A stretch of DNA of 64,000 nt, from assembly GCF_000799715.1 (NCBI RefSeq), contig NZ_JUHG01000002.1, positions 1 to 64,000 on the forward strand. The letters are read 5' to 3'. The position numbers and the translations under genes are program-made. This DNA is from Martinezella rhizogenes (GTDB taxonomy: Bacteria > Pseudomonadota > Alphaproteobacteria > Rhizobiales > Rhizobiaceae). The notes below the pieces were generated by a model, which was given only the letters and a program-made list of their open reading frames with translations, did no database searches and was not told the DNA's origin. Every line of letters begins with the position of its first letter. Positions within the stretch are counted from its first letter, which is position 1. This document shows, one piece after another, positions 31,605 to 40,567 of the stretch.

Positions 31605-32773
31605 CAGTTCTGCACTACCTTGTTCGCGTCGCTGGGCGCAGCGGCTGCCGCCGCCTGCACGGGCGCGCCGGGACGCACTTTGATGATGCCTTCGACGATC
31701 AGCCTGTCGCCGGCGTGAAGGCCAGACAGGACGAGCCAGTTGCCGCCGATCTTCTGGCCAAGCGTCACCGGATTGACATGCGCCTTGCCGTCCTTGTCGA
31801 TCGTGTAGACGAACTGCCCCTGGGGGCTCTGCATCAGCGCCACTTCCGGAACGGTGATGGCATTGTCGAGCGAGACACCGGTGACTGTGGCACGCACGAA
31901 CTGGCCAGGCAGCAGCCGGCGAGCGGGATTGTCGACCACGGCGCGGGCTTGCAGCGTGCCGGTCGAAGCGTCGATCGTGGAGGAGGTGAAGTCGACGACG
32001 CCGTCATGGTCATAGGACGTACCATCGCCGAAGGAGATCTTCACGCCGAGGTTGGGCGCTTCGCCCTTGGCCTTCTTGAGATCGATCAGCCGGCGCACTT
32101 CGGCGGCCTGCGTATCCGAGAAGGAGAAATTGACATAGACCGGGTCGAGCTGGGTGATGCTGGTGAGCAGGCCCGTGTCGCCCGTCGTGCCGATCAGGCT
32201 ACCTTCGGAGACCTGCTCCAGCGTGGTAATGCCGCCGACCGGCGCCGTGACCTTGGTATAGTCCAGATTGAGCTGCGCGGTCTGCACCTGCGCACGAGCC
32301 GAGGCGACGGCGGCATCCGCCAACTGGCGCGTCGAAATCGCGTCGTCGCGCGCCTTCTGCGTGACGGCATTCTGGTCGAACAGGTTGATGTTGCGCTTTT
32401 CCTCGCGCTGCGCCTGATTTAGCTGCGCGTCGGCCTGCTGCAACTGCGCCTGAGCCTGCGCAAGCACCGCCTCAAAGGACGCGGGGTCGATCAGGAACAG
32501 CACGTCGCCGGCCTTGACCTCGGCGCCTTCGACAAAGTTCCTTTTCAACAGGATACCACCGACGCGCGCGCGCACATCGACTTGCCTATAAGCGGAGATG
32601 CGCGCAGCATATTCATAGGTGAGCTGCACGGTCTCGGGCTTGACGTCGACCACGGTCACCTGTGGCGGCGGCATCTGGCCCGCCTGCTGGGCAAGGGAGG
32701 AGTATGCGCCAAGGAAGAGGACACCGGCTGCGAGAAAGCTGCCGCGCAAAAAGGAGCGGGAATGCGCCGTCAT
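31604..32773 (-). CDS. RND pump periplasmic adaptor, AcrA/MexA-like
   Basis: Membrane-fusion adaptor of 389 aa. The signal sequence has no lipobox cysteine ([18 protein letters not shown]), so it is probably not lipid-anchored, unlike AcrA. The core starts at [30 protein letters not shown] and includes the coiled-coil hairpin (about residues 105-165, [18 protein letters not shown]) and lipoyl halves. It is first in the operon, and its promoter region is shared with the TetR gene and holds an AcrR-type operator. Confidence 0.93.
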   Translation of the reverse strand: MTAHSRSFLRGSFLAAGVLFLGAYSSLAQQAGQMPPPQVTVVDVKPETVQLTYEYAARISAYRQVDVRARVGGILLKRNFVEGAEVKAGDVLFLIDPASFEAVLAQAQAQLQQADAQLNQAQREEKRNINLFDQNAVTQKARDDAISTRQLADAAVASARAQVQTAQLNLDYTKVTAPVGGITTLEQVSEGSLIGTTGDTGLLTSITQLDPVYVNFSFSDTQAAEVRRLIDLKKAKGEAPNLGVKISFGDGTSYDHDGVVDFTSSTIDASTGTLQARAVVDNPARRLLPGQFVRATVTGVSLDNAITVPEVALMQSPQGQFVYTIDKDGKAHVNPVTLGQKIGGNWLVLSGLHAGDRLIVEGIIKVRPGAPVQAAAAAAPSDANKVVQN

Positions 32774-32816
32774 AAAAAATCACCACGAGTTTTGACATTT
32801 TTATTGCGCCGCAGCA

Positions 32817-32840
32817 TACAAACATACATGAATGGTTGTA
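32817..32840. promoter_or_regulatory. AcrR-type operator between pump and TetR gene
   Basis: A 24-bp imperfect palindrome, TACAAACATACATGAATGG followed by TTGTA, in which 20 of 24 positions are symmetric. It resembles the Escherichia coli acrAB operator in length and half-sites (TACATACATT...AATGTATGTA). It lies in the 202-bp divergent region, 44 bp before the adaptor start. Confidence 0.75.
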
Positions 32841-32975
32841 AACATCAAATCGACGTGACCAATGGCATGAGGTCCGGGACGACGCTCAAATTCCCGGACA
32901 ATATCATGTGAAATCAATCGCATGAGGCGGAGTGAAATAAATCCATTTCGCCTCCTGCAAAAGTGGGAAGACCGA

Positions 32976-33596
32976 ATGCGCAGGACCAAAGAAGATGCAG
33001 CCAAGACCAGGGAGGAGGTTTTGGCCGCCGCCGCCGAGGTTTTCTTCGAAAACGGCGTCAGCGGCTCCAGCCTCGACAAGATCGCCAAACGCGCCGGCGT
33101 GACGCGCGGCGCGATCTACTGGCATTTCAAGGACAAGGCCGAGGTGCTGACGGCGCTGCACAGCGAAATCCGCCTGCCGCAGGAGGAACTCGTCGACCAC
33201 GCCCTGGAGCATGGTCATGACGACCCCTTGAGCTTGATCGAACAGGCCTCCATCGAGGTGGTGCATATCCTGGCAAACGACGAGCAGCAGCAGCGTATCT
33301 TCGCCATCATGATTCTCGGCTGCGAATTCACCGAGGCCCCTTCCGAGACTGCCCAACGCATCATCACCGCCAATGCCGAAATGTACGACAAACTGCAGAA
33401 GCTGATCGACATGGCCGACCGGCAGGGCAAGCTCGCGTCGGGCTGGACCGTCGACACCGCCGCCCGCGCCTTCCAATGCTGCATGAACGGGCTCTTTGCC
33501 GAATGGCTCCGCTCGGGAAAGTCGTTTCCGGTGATAGACGTCGGCGAGAGGCTGGTGCACAGCATGATCGGGTCGATGCGGCGAGAAGCCGACTGA
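32976..33596 (+). CDS. TetR/AcrR-family repressor of the adjacent RND pump
   Basis: A 206-aa TetR regulator. The helix-turn-helix spans about residues 12-58 (LAAAAEVFFENGVSGSSLDK to GVTRGAIYWHFKDKAEVL), very close to AcrR. The C-terminal ligand domain is of the AcrR type (TetR_C_2). ATG 32976 has GGGAAG upstream, and the extra 18 residues of the longer frame do not fit the family. Divergent from the adaptor gene with a matching operator between them, so it most likely represses the pump and itself until drug binding. Confidence 0.92.
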   Translation: MRRTKEDAAKTREEVLAAAAEVFFENGVSGSSLDKIAKRAGVTRGAIYWHFKDKAEVLTALHSEIRLPQEELVDHALEHGHDDPLSLIEQASIEVVHILANDEQQQRIFAIMILGCEFTEAPSETAQRIITANAEMYDKLQKLIDMADRQGKLASGWTVDTAARAFQCCMNGLFAEWLRSGKSFPVIDVGERLVHSMIGSMRREAD

Positions 33597-33634
33597 GCCC
33601 GGCAAGGTCCACCCAGCTCGTAATCATTCCCGCA

Positions 33635-34021
33635 TTAGAGCTGGGCTTCGATAGCGGCCTTGTCGATAACCGACCAAACCTGCCAAATCTTCTCGCTGCG
33701 AAACTCATAAAATACGTTCTCGGTGAAGAACACTCTCTTCCCGTTTACAGGCAGACCAAGGAACTTTCCCCTTGGCCTGCAGTCGAATTCCAGCCGGCTC
33801 GCTATATGGGGCGGATCGGAAATCAGCAGTCGGATGACGAACTGAAGGTCTGGGATTTCAAAAAAGTCTCGCTCCAGCATCTCGCGATAGCCCGAGATCC
33901 CGATACGTCGACCATTGTGTGAGGCGTCGTCATCAACGAACTGGCCCAGCTTTGGCCAGTCCTGTGCATTCAGACAGGCAATGTAGCCTCGGTAGATCTC
34001 GGAGAGGTCGGTTTTGACCAT
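33635..34021 (-). CDS. SnoaL-like / ester cyclase family protein
   Basis: A 128-aa NTF2-fold protein. DLSEIYRGYIACLNAQDWPKLGQFVDDDASHNG and SGYREMLERDFFEIPDLQF have the pattern of SnoaL-like polyketide cyclases, but in bacteria outside antibiotic clusters such proteins have varied or unknown roles. Start ATG 34021, with GGAG 8 nt upstream. It follows the Lrp-type gene on the same strand after 19 bp, so the two are probably co-transcribed. Together with the dioxygenase-family gene on the other side this may be a small pathway unit. Confidence 0.8.
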   Translation of the reverse strand: MVKTDLSEIYRGYIACLNAQDWPKLGQFVDDDASHNGRRIGISGYREMLERDFFEIPDLQFVIRLLISDPPHIASRLEFDCRPRGKFLGLPVNGKRVFFTENVFYEFRSEKIWQVWSVIDKAAIEAQL

Positions 34022-34040
34022 GGCGATTGCTCCCGTGCTT

Positions 34041-34550
34041 TTACGATAGGGTAACACGGGCGTGTGGGATCGGCGAAACAGTGCTCGCCGCATGCCGCGC
34101 CGCGCCCGCCAGCGAAATGTCCGACTTGATCTCCCGCGTCGACATCGACGTTACTGTATGGCGCACGCCGGGTAGCCGGTTCAACTCCTGGCGCAGCAGC
34201 CGGTCGAGGGCGGCCATGTCGGTTGCCAGGATATGCAGAAGATAATCGGCCTCGCCCGTCGTCGCATGACAGCGCGTGATCAGCGGATGGCTGCGCACGG
34301 CCGCTTCGAAAGCATCGAAACGCTCGACATCGATCGACACCTGCACGAAAGCTTCGAGGCCAAAGCCGAGTTGCGCCGGATCGAGAAGCGTCCGGTAACC
34401 CCTGATCACGCCTCCCTCCTCCAGTGCCTTTACCCGTTTCCAGCATGGCGTCTTGCTGAGGCCGACCAGATCGGCAAGGGCGGCAAAGGATAGGCGGGCG
34501 TCGGCCTCCAGGGCGGCGATGATCTTGTGGTCGAGCGCGTCCAGATCCAT
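34041..34550 (-). CDS. Lrp/AsnC-family transcriptional regulator
   Basis: A 169-aa regulator with the Lrp helix-turn-helix (LDHKIIAALEADARLSFAAL, then ADLVGLSKTPCWKRVKALEE) and the RAM ligand domain (FVQVSIDVERFDAFEAAV, CHATTGEADYLLHILATD). The start at 34550 is preferred because GGAG lies 6 nt upstream; 34562 is the alternative. The C-terminal 20 residues beyond the RAM domain are unusual. It is divergent from the dioxygenase-family gene, with a dyad between. An aromatic amino acid is a fair guess for the effector, by analogy with Lrp-type regulators of catabolic genes. Confidence 0.9.
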   Translation of the reverse strand: MDLDALDHKIIAALEADARLSFAALADLVGLSKTPCWKRVKALEEGGVIRGYRTLLDPAQLGFGLEAFVQVSIDVERFDAFEAAVRSHPLITRCHATTGEADYLLHILATDMAALDRLLRQELNRLPGVRHTVTSMSTREIKSDISLAGAARHAASTVSPIPHARVTLS

Positions 34551-34579
34551 CGTTCTCTCCATGACCTCAATAAGTGTCT

Positions 34580-34599
34580 TTTGTACTCCTAATTACAAA
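34580..34599. promoter_or_regulatory. Possible Lrp operator
   Basis: TTTGTA-N8-TACAAA, a 20-bp dyad in an AT-rich stretch between the divergent Lrp-type and dioxygenase-family genes. Position and symmetry fit an Lrp-family site; no binding consensus was tested. Confidence 0.5.
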
Positions 34600-34699
34600 T
34601 TTTGGATGACAAATAGGAACAATGTTCAAGCAAAAACTTCGTATCCTTCTGGAAGGCAAACATGCTTTGCGGCCGCAGGCCGGGATAAAGGGAACGAAG

Positions 34700-35449
34700 A
34701 TGCGGAAAGAAGACTATTACGCGCGCATCGAGGCGCCAGACATGCGCGACTACGGCGTCTACCTGCAATGCGACAAGCTGCTCGCCTGTCAAAAGCCGTT
34801 GAGCGGCATGGTCAACGGCGACGAATTGCAGTTCCAGATCGTCCATCAGGTGGAGGAACTCTGGATGAAGCTCATTGCCTACACGCTGGTCGACGTCATC
34901 GCCTTCATGGAGGAACACGATACCCATCGCGTCGTAACGCTGATGGGCCGCGTGCATCGCCTGATGCGGATGATGACGGTACAGCTCGACCTGCTCGAAA
35001 CCATGTCGCCCAGGGAATATCAGCAGGTCCGCCTGCAGCTCGGCAATGGCAGCGGCCAGGAATCGCCCGGCTTCAAGTTCCTGCTGCATATGCCGCCGGA
35101 CATCTGGCGGGCTTTCAAGGCCCATTATCTTGACGCGCCAGGGCTGACCATCGAGGATATTTATGATGGGAAATACGATCACGGCGACAGCTATGTCGTG
35201 GCGGAAGCGCTGGTCGAATTCGACGAGCTGTTCCAGAAATTCCGCGCCAACCACATTTATCTGATCCAGCGCTCGATCGGGCTCGGCTCGAAATCCCTGA
35301 AGGGCCGGCCGGTCGACCTGCTGCAGGCAGGCGCCCGTCACCGCTTCTTCCCCGAGCTCTGGGATATTCGCGCCGACATGACCGACCGTTGGGGCAGCCA
35401 GTATGGCGTGGTGCGGGATTCCATTTCCAAGCACGACGCCGCCGAATAG
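34700..35449 (+). CDS. Tryptophan 2,3-dioxygenase family heme protein, divergent
   Basis: A 249-aa protein of the TDO family. The opening MRDYGVYLQCDKLLACQKPL and FQIVHQVEELWMKL carry the distal histidine (H49). R111 matches the substrate-carboxylate arginine. FRANHIYLIQRSIG carries the likely heme axial H185, and FFPELWDIR near the end is also typical. In place of the GTGGSSG loop that contacts tryptophan in known TDOs it has GLGSKSLKG, so the substrate may differ. Start ATG 34700 has AAAGGGAA upstream. If it does act on tryptophan the product would be N-formylkynurenine; no kynurenine-pathway partner is adjacent. Confidence 0.85.
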   Translation: MRKEDYYARIEAPDMRDYGVYLQCDKLLACQKPLSGMVNGDELQFQIVHQVEELWMKLIAYTLVDVIAFMEEHDTHRVVTLMGRVHRLMRMMTVQLDLLETMSPREYQQVRLQLGNGSGQESPGFKFLLHMPPDIWRAFKAHYLDAPGLTIEDIYDGKYDHGDSYVVAEALVEFDELFQKFRANHIYLIQRSIGLGSKSLKGRPVDLLQAGARHRFFPELWDIRADMTDRWGSQYGVVRDSISKHDAAE

Positions 35450-35466
35450 GGGTCAGTCGCCCGCGA

Positions 35467-35922
35467 TCAGCCGCCGTGCTGCATCGCGCGGCGGAAGGCT
35501 TCCAGCGTCTCGGCGCTGACATGATGTTCGATGCCCTCGGCGTCGATCCGCGCCGTTTCGGCGCTGACGCCAAGCCAGCGCAGGAAGGCTTCGACCGTCT
35601 GATGGCGCGCGCGAATGTCCTGGGCTATCCGGTTGCCCGCATCCGTCAGGAAAACGCCGCGATAGGGCCGCCGCGATACGAGCCCGTCCTCGCAAAGCCG
35701 CGCCAGCATCTTGGCGACGGTCGGCTGCGATACGCCGAGCCTTGCCGCGATATCCACCTGCCGCGCCTCGTTGCCGTCATCGATGAGATCGGCGATCAGC
35801 TCGACATAATCCTCCACGAGAGCGCCACGCGTGGCCTCCCTCGTATGCCGGAAACCTTCGGAATGCGTCTCCGCATCCAGCAATGGTTCATCTCGTTGGA
35901 TCGGCGGTCTTCTTATCGGCAA
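35467..35922 (-). CDS. mntR: Manganese-responsive regulator, DtxR/MntR family
   Basis: A 151-aa repressor of manganese uptake. It aligns closely with Escherichia coli Mnt[25 protein letters not shown], then [20 protein letters not shown] as winged helix, [14 protein letters not shown], and the metal residues in [17 protein letters not shown]. The start is a TTG at 35922; GGGGAG lies 9 nt upstream and the resulting N-terminus has the same length as that of E. coli MntR, while no ATG is suitably placed. Divergent from mntH with a 398-bp region between. Many rhizobia use Mur instead, so an E. coli-type MntR here is of some note. Confidence 0.93.
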   Translation of the reverse strand: MPIRRPPIQRDEPLLDAETHSEGFRHTREATRGALVEDYVELIADLIDDGNEARQVDIAARLGVSQPTVAKMLARLCEDGLVSRRPYRGVFLTDAGNRIAQDIRARHQTVEAFLRWLGVSAETARIDAEGIEHHVSAETLEAFRRAMQHGG

Positions 35923-36320
35923 TAGGTTCTGCTCCCCTTGAGTCCCGGCAAACTCGCTTTCATCTTTATAGCACCGGCTTCAATCTTGAAAGCCTTGGCA
36001 TAAACGGATGCTGCCCACCCGCCTTCGCGGCTCGAGGCGTTTCTCCGCTGCGCCAGAATTTCGTGCGCCCAGTTACCCGCTCACCACGTTTGCTGCAACT
36101 GCCGAGCCGATTTTGCCGAATCCGGCGGTGGAGAACTCCCTTCCCCTCATGCCGCGATGACGGTCACCGCAGCGTGCATACAGGCTTTATCAGCCCAAAA
36201 CCACGAGGCAGCATCGCCCAATATAATGCCGAATCTATGAAATATAGCCTATTGCATAATGTTGATATCCAGCATATTTCTTTAGATAGGCCATAGCTCA
36301 ATCCCCCGGAGCCCCGTTGT
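35923..36320. other. mntR-mntH divergent intergenic region
   Basis: 398 bp without a convincing gene. The last 80 bp before mntH are AT-rich and hold short dyads that could bind MntR (ATATAGC-N5-GCATAAT at 36243-36261, and ATAGGCCATA at 36285-36294), but their symmetry is partial. The left 250 bp shows no structure I can assign. I see no manganese riboswitch. Confidence 0.45.
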
Positions 36321-37676
36321 ATGACGCAGATTCAAGACACTGCCGCGCCGCGCGCATGGAAATTCGCCAGCCCGGATGAGGACGCCCGTCCAAGCCTTCC
36401 CGAAGTCAACGCCACCGTTCATGTCCCGCATACCGGCACCTGGATCCGGCGGCTGCTCGCCTTCATGGGGCCTGGCTACATGGTCTCCGTCGGCTATATG
36501 GATCCGGGCAACTGGGCGACCGATCTCGCCGGCGGTGCCCAATTCGGCTACACGCTGCTTTCCGTCATCATGCTGTCGAACCTGATGGCGATCCTGCTGC
36601 AGGCGCTTTCCGCCCGGCTCGGCATCGCCACCGGCCGCGATCTGGCGCAGGCCTGTCGCGATCACTACCCGAGGCCGGTCAATCTGGCCCTGTGGTTTGC
36701 CTGCGAACTTGCCATCATCGCCTGCGACCTCGCCGAAGTCATCGGCACGGCCATCGCGCTGCAACTGCTCTTCGGCATTCCGCTGATCGGCGGCGCGCTG
36801 ATCACCGCGCTCGACGCCTTCTTGCTGCTGCTTCTGATGAACAAGGGCTTCCGCTTCCTCGAAGCCTTCGTCATCGCGTTGCTGATCGTCATCTCCGTCT
36901 GTTTCGCCGTCCAGATCATCGCGGCCGCGCCGCCGGTCGCCGCCATCCTTCACGGCTTCATCCCTTCGCCGCAGATCATCACCAATCACGAGATGCTCTA
37001 CATCGCCATGGGCATCATCGGCGCCACCGTCATGCCGCATAATCTCTATCTGCACTCCTCAATCGTACAGACCCGCGCCTATAAGCGCGATGACGAAGGC
37101 CGTCGCGACGCCATCAAATGGGCGACCACCGATAGCACCATCGCCCTGATGCTGGCGCTCTTCGTCAACGCTGCGATCCTGATCGTCGCCGCGGCCGCTT
37201 TCAACACCAGCGGGCATGCCGATGTTGCCGAGATCGGCCAGGCCTACGAGCTGCTGTCGCCGCTCCTCGGCCTCGGCATCGCCTCGACCCTGTTCGCCGT
37301 CGCCCTGCTTGCCTCCGGCCTCAATTCCACCGTGACGGCGACGCTTGCCGGCCAGATCGTCATGGAAGGTTTCCTGCGCCTGCGTATTCCGCACTGGGCA
37401 AGACGGCTTTTGACCCGCGGCCTCGCAATTATTCCAGTTATTTTTGTTACCGCGTTTTATGGTGAAAAAGGCACTGCCGACCTGCTGGTGCTGAGCCAGG
37501 TCGTCCTCTCCATGCAGCTGCCCTTCGCGGTCATCCCGCTGGTCCAATTCGTCACGGATCCCAAGAAAATGGGCAAATTCGTCGTGCCCAGGAGCATTGC
37601 CATCCTCTCCTGGCTGGTCGCCGCAATCATCCTCGCGCTGAACTTCAAGCTGCTTTACGACACCATCTTCGGTTGA
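36321..37676 (+). CDS. mntH: Mn2+/H+ symporter, Nramp family
   Basis: Imports Mn2+ (also Fe2+) across the inner membrane by proton symport. The 451-aa protein has the Nramp signature in TM1, [20 protein letters not shown] (DPGN), and the TM6 metal motif [14 protein letters not shown] (MPH). About 11 helices are visible. It is paired divergently with mntR, so repression by Mn-loaded MntR is expected. The hydrophilic N-terminal 40 residues before the first helix are slightly longer than in E. coli MntH (412 aa). Confidence 0.96.
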   Translation: MTQIQDTAAPRAWKFASPDEDARPSLPEVNATVHVPHTGTWIRRLLAFMGPGYMVSVGYMDPGNWATDLAGGAQFGYTLLSVIMLSNLMAILLQALSARLGIATGRDLAQACRDHYPRPVNLALWFACELAIIACDLAEVIGTAIALQLLFGIPLIGGALITALDAFLLLLLMNKGFRFLEAFVIALLIVISVCFAVQIIAAAPPVAAILHGFIPSPQIITNHEMLYIAMGIIGATVMPHNLYLHSSIVQTRAYKRDDEGRRDAIKWATTDSTIALMLALFVNAAILIVAAAAFNTSGHADVAEIGQAYELLSPLLGLGIASTLFAVALLASGLNSTVTATLAGQIVMEGFLRLRIPHWARRLLTRGLAIIPVIFVTAFYGEKGTADLLVLSQVVLSMQLPFAVIPLVQFVTDPKKMGKFVVPRSIAILSWLVAAIILALNFKLLYDTIFG

Positions 37677-37808
37677 CGAATCATCCGCAAAGCGCGAATC
37701 TCCCCCTGTGGACGATCACGGCAATTAACAGACTCGTAATATTTGCCTAGATTTCGCCATGATTTGCCCTAGTTTGGGCCCACCGCAGTCTGCAGGGTTC
37801 CTCACTTC

Positions 37809-39635
37809 ATGGCCGAAAGTCCATTGCGCGTCCATTTTCCTGCAGAGGCTGCGATTCAGGCGCAGCCTCATCATGAATTTCACGTTCCCTTTCTGCCGCG
37901 CTCTGCCCATCTTCGCCATCTGATCGCCATCGGCATTGCCGGCACGGCGTCCTTCGGCCTTCTCGCCACCGTTCTCTATCCGCTGCTGGCCCGCCACACG
38001 ATCGAGCAGGCTGTGCCGATGCAAACTGCCCAGCTCGTCCGCTCGCAGCCGGCAATGCCCAAAGCCAACCGGCTTGCCACGAAACAGCGTTTCGACGGCG
38101 CCCGCTTTGCGCAGGTGGCGGAAAAGACCTCAAGCGGCGAAACCCGCATCTTCACCTATCATCGCACCACGCTGGTCTTCAAAGCCGAGGACACCGAGCC
38201 ATCCGGCGGCGTTGCCACGGCGATCAACGCAGCCTATGACGGCGATATGCGGTCCGAGACCGCCTTGTTCTCGCCGCCAGCGCTCACCGAAATCCGCCAT
38301 GGCATCTATCCACAGACCAATCACTACGACTCTGTCCGGCGCTCGCGCTTCCCGATCCGGGGCGTGCCGTTGAATGTCAGCGTGTCGAGAGCGACTGCGG
38401 GCGAATCCGGACGCGAGTTCAAGAGACTGGTTTCCATGCCCAAGGACCGGCAGGACCTGCAGGACATCCTCGCCTCCGCGGGTCTCGATGGAGATGCCGG
38501 CGACGAGCTGCAACGGGCGCTGGAAACCGACACGGTTTCGCCCGGCGACAGCCTGGAACTGCTTTTGGAGAAAAAGACCGCCGATGCGCGACCGAAGCTG
38601 ATCATGGCCCGCCTCAGCGGTGGCAAGAACCCAGAGCGAATCGTCGCCCGCGACGACGCCGACGGTTTCGTGCCGATGACCGACGACCGGTTGTTCTCGA
38701 CGCTCTACAGCGAGAGCCAGGCCGACGCGCCGTCCTCTTCGGAAGTCGCCGCCGTCGATCTCAAGGGCGTCGACGATGACAATGAGTCGACAATCGACGC
38801 CAAGCTGGAGAAGGCCGGGCTTTCCGAGGCAAGTGCTGCCCAGCTGATCAAGCTCGCCAAGGCCAACGGCATTTCCCTGACCGGCGGCGACAACGCACCC
38901 GACAGCGTCGACCTTTTGTCCCGTAAGGCGGACAACGGCAAGAACGAGCTGATGTTCATCGAATTCCATACCAATGGCGATACGCACCGCTACTATCTGC
39001 ACAAGGGAAGCGGCGAAGGCCCCTCGGAATTCTACGACGAGGGCGGCCATTCCGTCGCCAAGGTACTGAACCATCGTCCCGTACCCAATGGGAAACTCGG
39101 CGACGGTTTTGCCTGGCGCATCCATCCTATCCTGGGCGTCAAGAAATTCCACAACGGCGTCGACTTCCGCGCGCCGATGGGCAGCCCGATCATGGCTGGC
39201 GGCGACGGCGTCGTCGAGAAGATTTCCTGGGAAACGGGCTACGGCAAATATGTCCGCATTCGCCATGACGGCGGCTACGAGACCACCTATGCCCATATTT
39301 CCGCGACGCCATCCGATCTGCATGTTGGCGAGCGCGTCACCCAGGGCCAGGTCATCGCCTATGTCGGCTCGACCGGTTATTCCACCGGTCCGCATCTCTA
39401 CTACGAACTGCGCGTCAATGGCCGCTACGAGAACCCGCTGACCGCCCAGCTCCCGGCCGGCACCAATCTCACCGGCAAGTCGCTCGACAATCTGCGCTCG
39501 CAGGTCAGCCACGTCGACAACATCATGAGCTATCTCGACGTCCCGACAGAGCGCGATCCTCCGCCACCCCCACCCTTCTTCGGCTTTGGGCGCGGCCCAG
39601 GACCAGGTCCTGGCGGCAACTTCGGCAGCCCTTAA
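37809..39635 (+). CDS. Membrane-anchored LytM/M23-family protein with altered zinc site
   Basis: A 608-aa envelope protein: cytoplasmic N-terminus, one helix (about residues 39-60, LIAIGIAGTASFGLLATVLY), a long periplasmic region with a weakly conserved middle, then an M23 domain (about 435-555). Of the usual zinc and catalytic residues H448 and D452 (FHNGVDF), H496 (TYAHIS) and H529 (GPHLYYEL) are present, but the second His of the HxH motif is Tyr (HLY). The tail is Pro/Gly-rich (RDPPPPPPFFGFGRG). Active M23 enzymes cut peptidoglycan cross-links; a lost ligand suggests an activator role like EnvC or NlpD. It could correspond to rhizobial polar-growth protein RgsM, but I cannot confirm this. 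Confidence 0.85.
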   Translation: MAESPLRVHFPAEAAIQAQPHHEFHVPFLPRSAHLRHLIAIGIAGTASFGLLATVLYPLLARHTIEQAVPMQTAQLVRSQPAMPKANRLATKQRFDGARFAQVAEKTSSGETRIFTYHRTTLVFKAEDTEPSGGVATAINAAYDGDMRSETALFSPPALTEIRHGIYPQTNHYDSVRRSRFPIRGVPLNVSVSRATAGESGREFKRLVSMPKDRQDLQDILASAGLDGDAGDELQRALETDTVSPGDSLELLLEKKTADARPKLIMARLSGGKNPERIVARDDADGFVPMTDDRLFSTLYSESQADAPSSSEVAAVDLKGVDDDNESTIDAKLEKAGLSEASAAQLIKLAKANGISLTGGDNAPDSVDLLSRKADNGKNELMFIEFHTNGDTHRYYLHKGSGEGPSEFYDEGGHSVAKVLNHRPVPNGKLGDGFAWRIHPILGVKKFHNGVDFRAPMGSPIMAGGDGVVEKISWETGYGKYVRIRHDGGYETTYAHISATPSDLHVGERVTQGQVIAYVGSTGYSTGPHLYYELRVNGRYENPLTAQLPAGTNLTGKSLDNLRSQVSHVDNIMSYLDVPTERDPPPPPPFFGFGRGPGPGPGGNFGSP

Positions 39636-39671
39636 CGGCGATCATTTGCTGGCACATTGTTGGCAAATAGG

Positions 39672-39698
39672 CTATCTACTGACTATCTAACTAGGTAG
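39672..39698 (+). promoter_or_regulatory. Possible operator of the third toxin-antitoxin pair
   Basis: Two direct CTATCTA repeats 11 bp apart (39672 and 39683) followed by CTAGGTAG (39691-39698), right before the antitoxin ATG. Inferred from position only. Confidence 0.3.
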
Positions 39699-39703
39699 AA
39701 GCC

Positions 39704-40006
39704 ATGAGTAAGCAAAACAGACAATTGCCGAAAAGCGAGAAGGCCGGAATTCACCAGGGCGGTCGATGGAGCCTTGAGACCGCGAAGGCGCGGTTTAGCG
39801 AGGTCGTCCGGCATGCCCGCGACGATGGTCCGCAGCGGGTGAGCGTGCGCGGGCGTGAAGCTGTCGTCATCATGAGCGTCGAGGACTACGACCGCTTGAT
39901 GCCAGCCAAGCCCAAATTGCCTCTTGTTGAATTCATGGAAAGCCTTAGCCTTTCTGAGCTCGATGCGGAACGCGAGAGCGACACCGGCAGGGATGTCGAG
40001 CTTTGA
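39704..40006 (+). CDS. Phd/YefM-type antitoxin
   Basis: A 100-aa antitoxin. A polar N-terminal extension (about 20 residues) precedes the Phd fold WSLETAKARFSEVVRHARDD, then PQRVSVRGREAVVIMSVEDYDRL, which is textbook Phd/YefM. The C-terminal segment (PLVEFMESLSLSELDAERES) would bind the toxin. The stop overlaps the toxin start by 4 nt (TTGA). Confidence 0.88.
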   Translation: MSKQNRQLPKSEKAGIHQGGRWSLETAKARFSEVVRHARDDGPQRVSVRGREAVVIMSVEDYDRLMPAKPKLPLVEFMESLSLSELDAERESDTGRDVEL

Positions 40007-40470
40007 TCGGCTGGTTGCTCGATACGAACGTCGTTTCGTCTCTGCTCAACCGAAATGGCGCGCCCTCCGTCAAGGATTGGGCTCGCTCCCAGCCGGAGGA
40101 GAGCTTGTTCATCAGCATCCTGACGATCGCCGAATACGATAAAGGCATCTACAACCTGCCGGACGATCATCCCGACCGTTCCCGTCATCTGGCATCCCGC
40201 GATGCCTTGCTGGAGCGTTTCGCCGACCGAATTTTACCGGTCAGCAATCCGGTTATTCGGCGATGGGGCATGATGTCCGGGACGATCAAGCGCCAGACGA
40301 AGCATTTTCCCTCTGTGATCGACACGATGCTGGCTGCTACCGCCATGGAATTCGACTTGTTTTTTACCACGCGCAACATTGCCGACGTGAACCACACAGG
40401 TGCGGCACTTTTCAATCCGTGGAGTGACGATCCGTCGAATTTCCCCATAGCCAAGGGCAAGTGGCTGTAG
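40003..40470 (+). CDS. PIN-domain ribonuclease toxin (FitB/VapC-like)
   Basis: A 155-aa PIN protein: D7 in WLLDTNVVS, E44 in LTIAEYDKGI, D107 in SVIDTMLAATA, and the RNIADVNHTGAALFNPW ending seen in FitB/StbB-type toxins. The start is a TTG at 40003 that overlaps the antitoxin stop; no ATG is available upstream. It is the third PIN toxin within 26 kb of this window, each with its own antitoxin. Confidence 0.88.
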   Translation: MIGWLLDTNVVSSLLNRNGAPSVKDWARSQPEESLFISILTIAEYDKGIYNLPDDHPDRSRHLASRDALLERFADRILPVSNPVIRRWGMMSGTIKRQTKHFPSVIDTMLAATAMEFDLFFTTRNIADVNHTGAALFNPWSDDPSNFPIAKGKWL

Positions 40471-40567
40471 AAAGCCGCGGGCCACCGCATCGTCATGCGC
40501 GAGGCGCCCCGAAAGGATGATCAGGCGCAGAACATCGCCCGCGCCCGACCATCCCTGGCCCTCCAGC

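Noticed and set aside
35883..36296. A 137-codon frame in the mntR-mntH gap
   Set aside because: No ribosome site, atypical composition, overlaps the mntR start and the AT-rich promoter of mntH.
35923..36320. A manganese riboswitch (yybP-ykoY type) upstream of mntH
   Set aside because: I found no matching paired loops; the MntR pair already explains the regulation.
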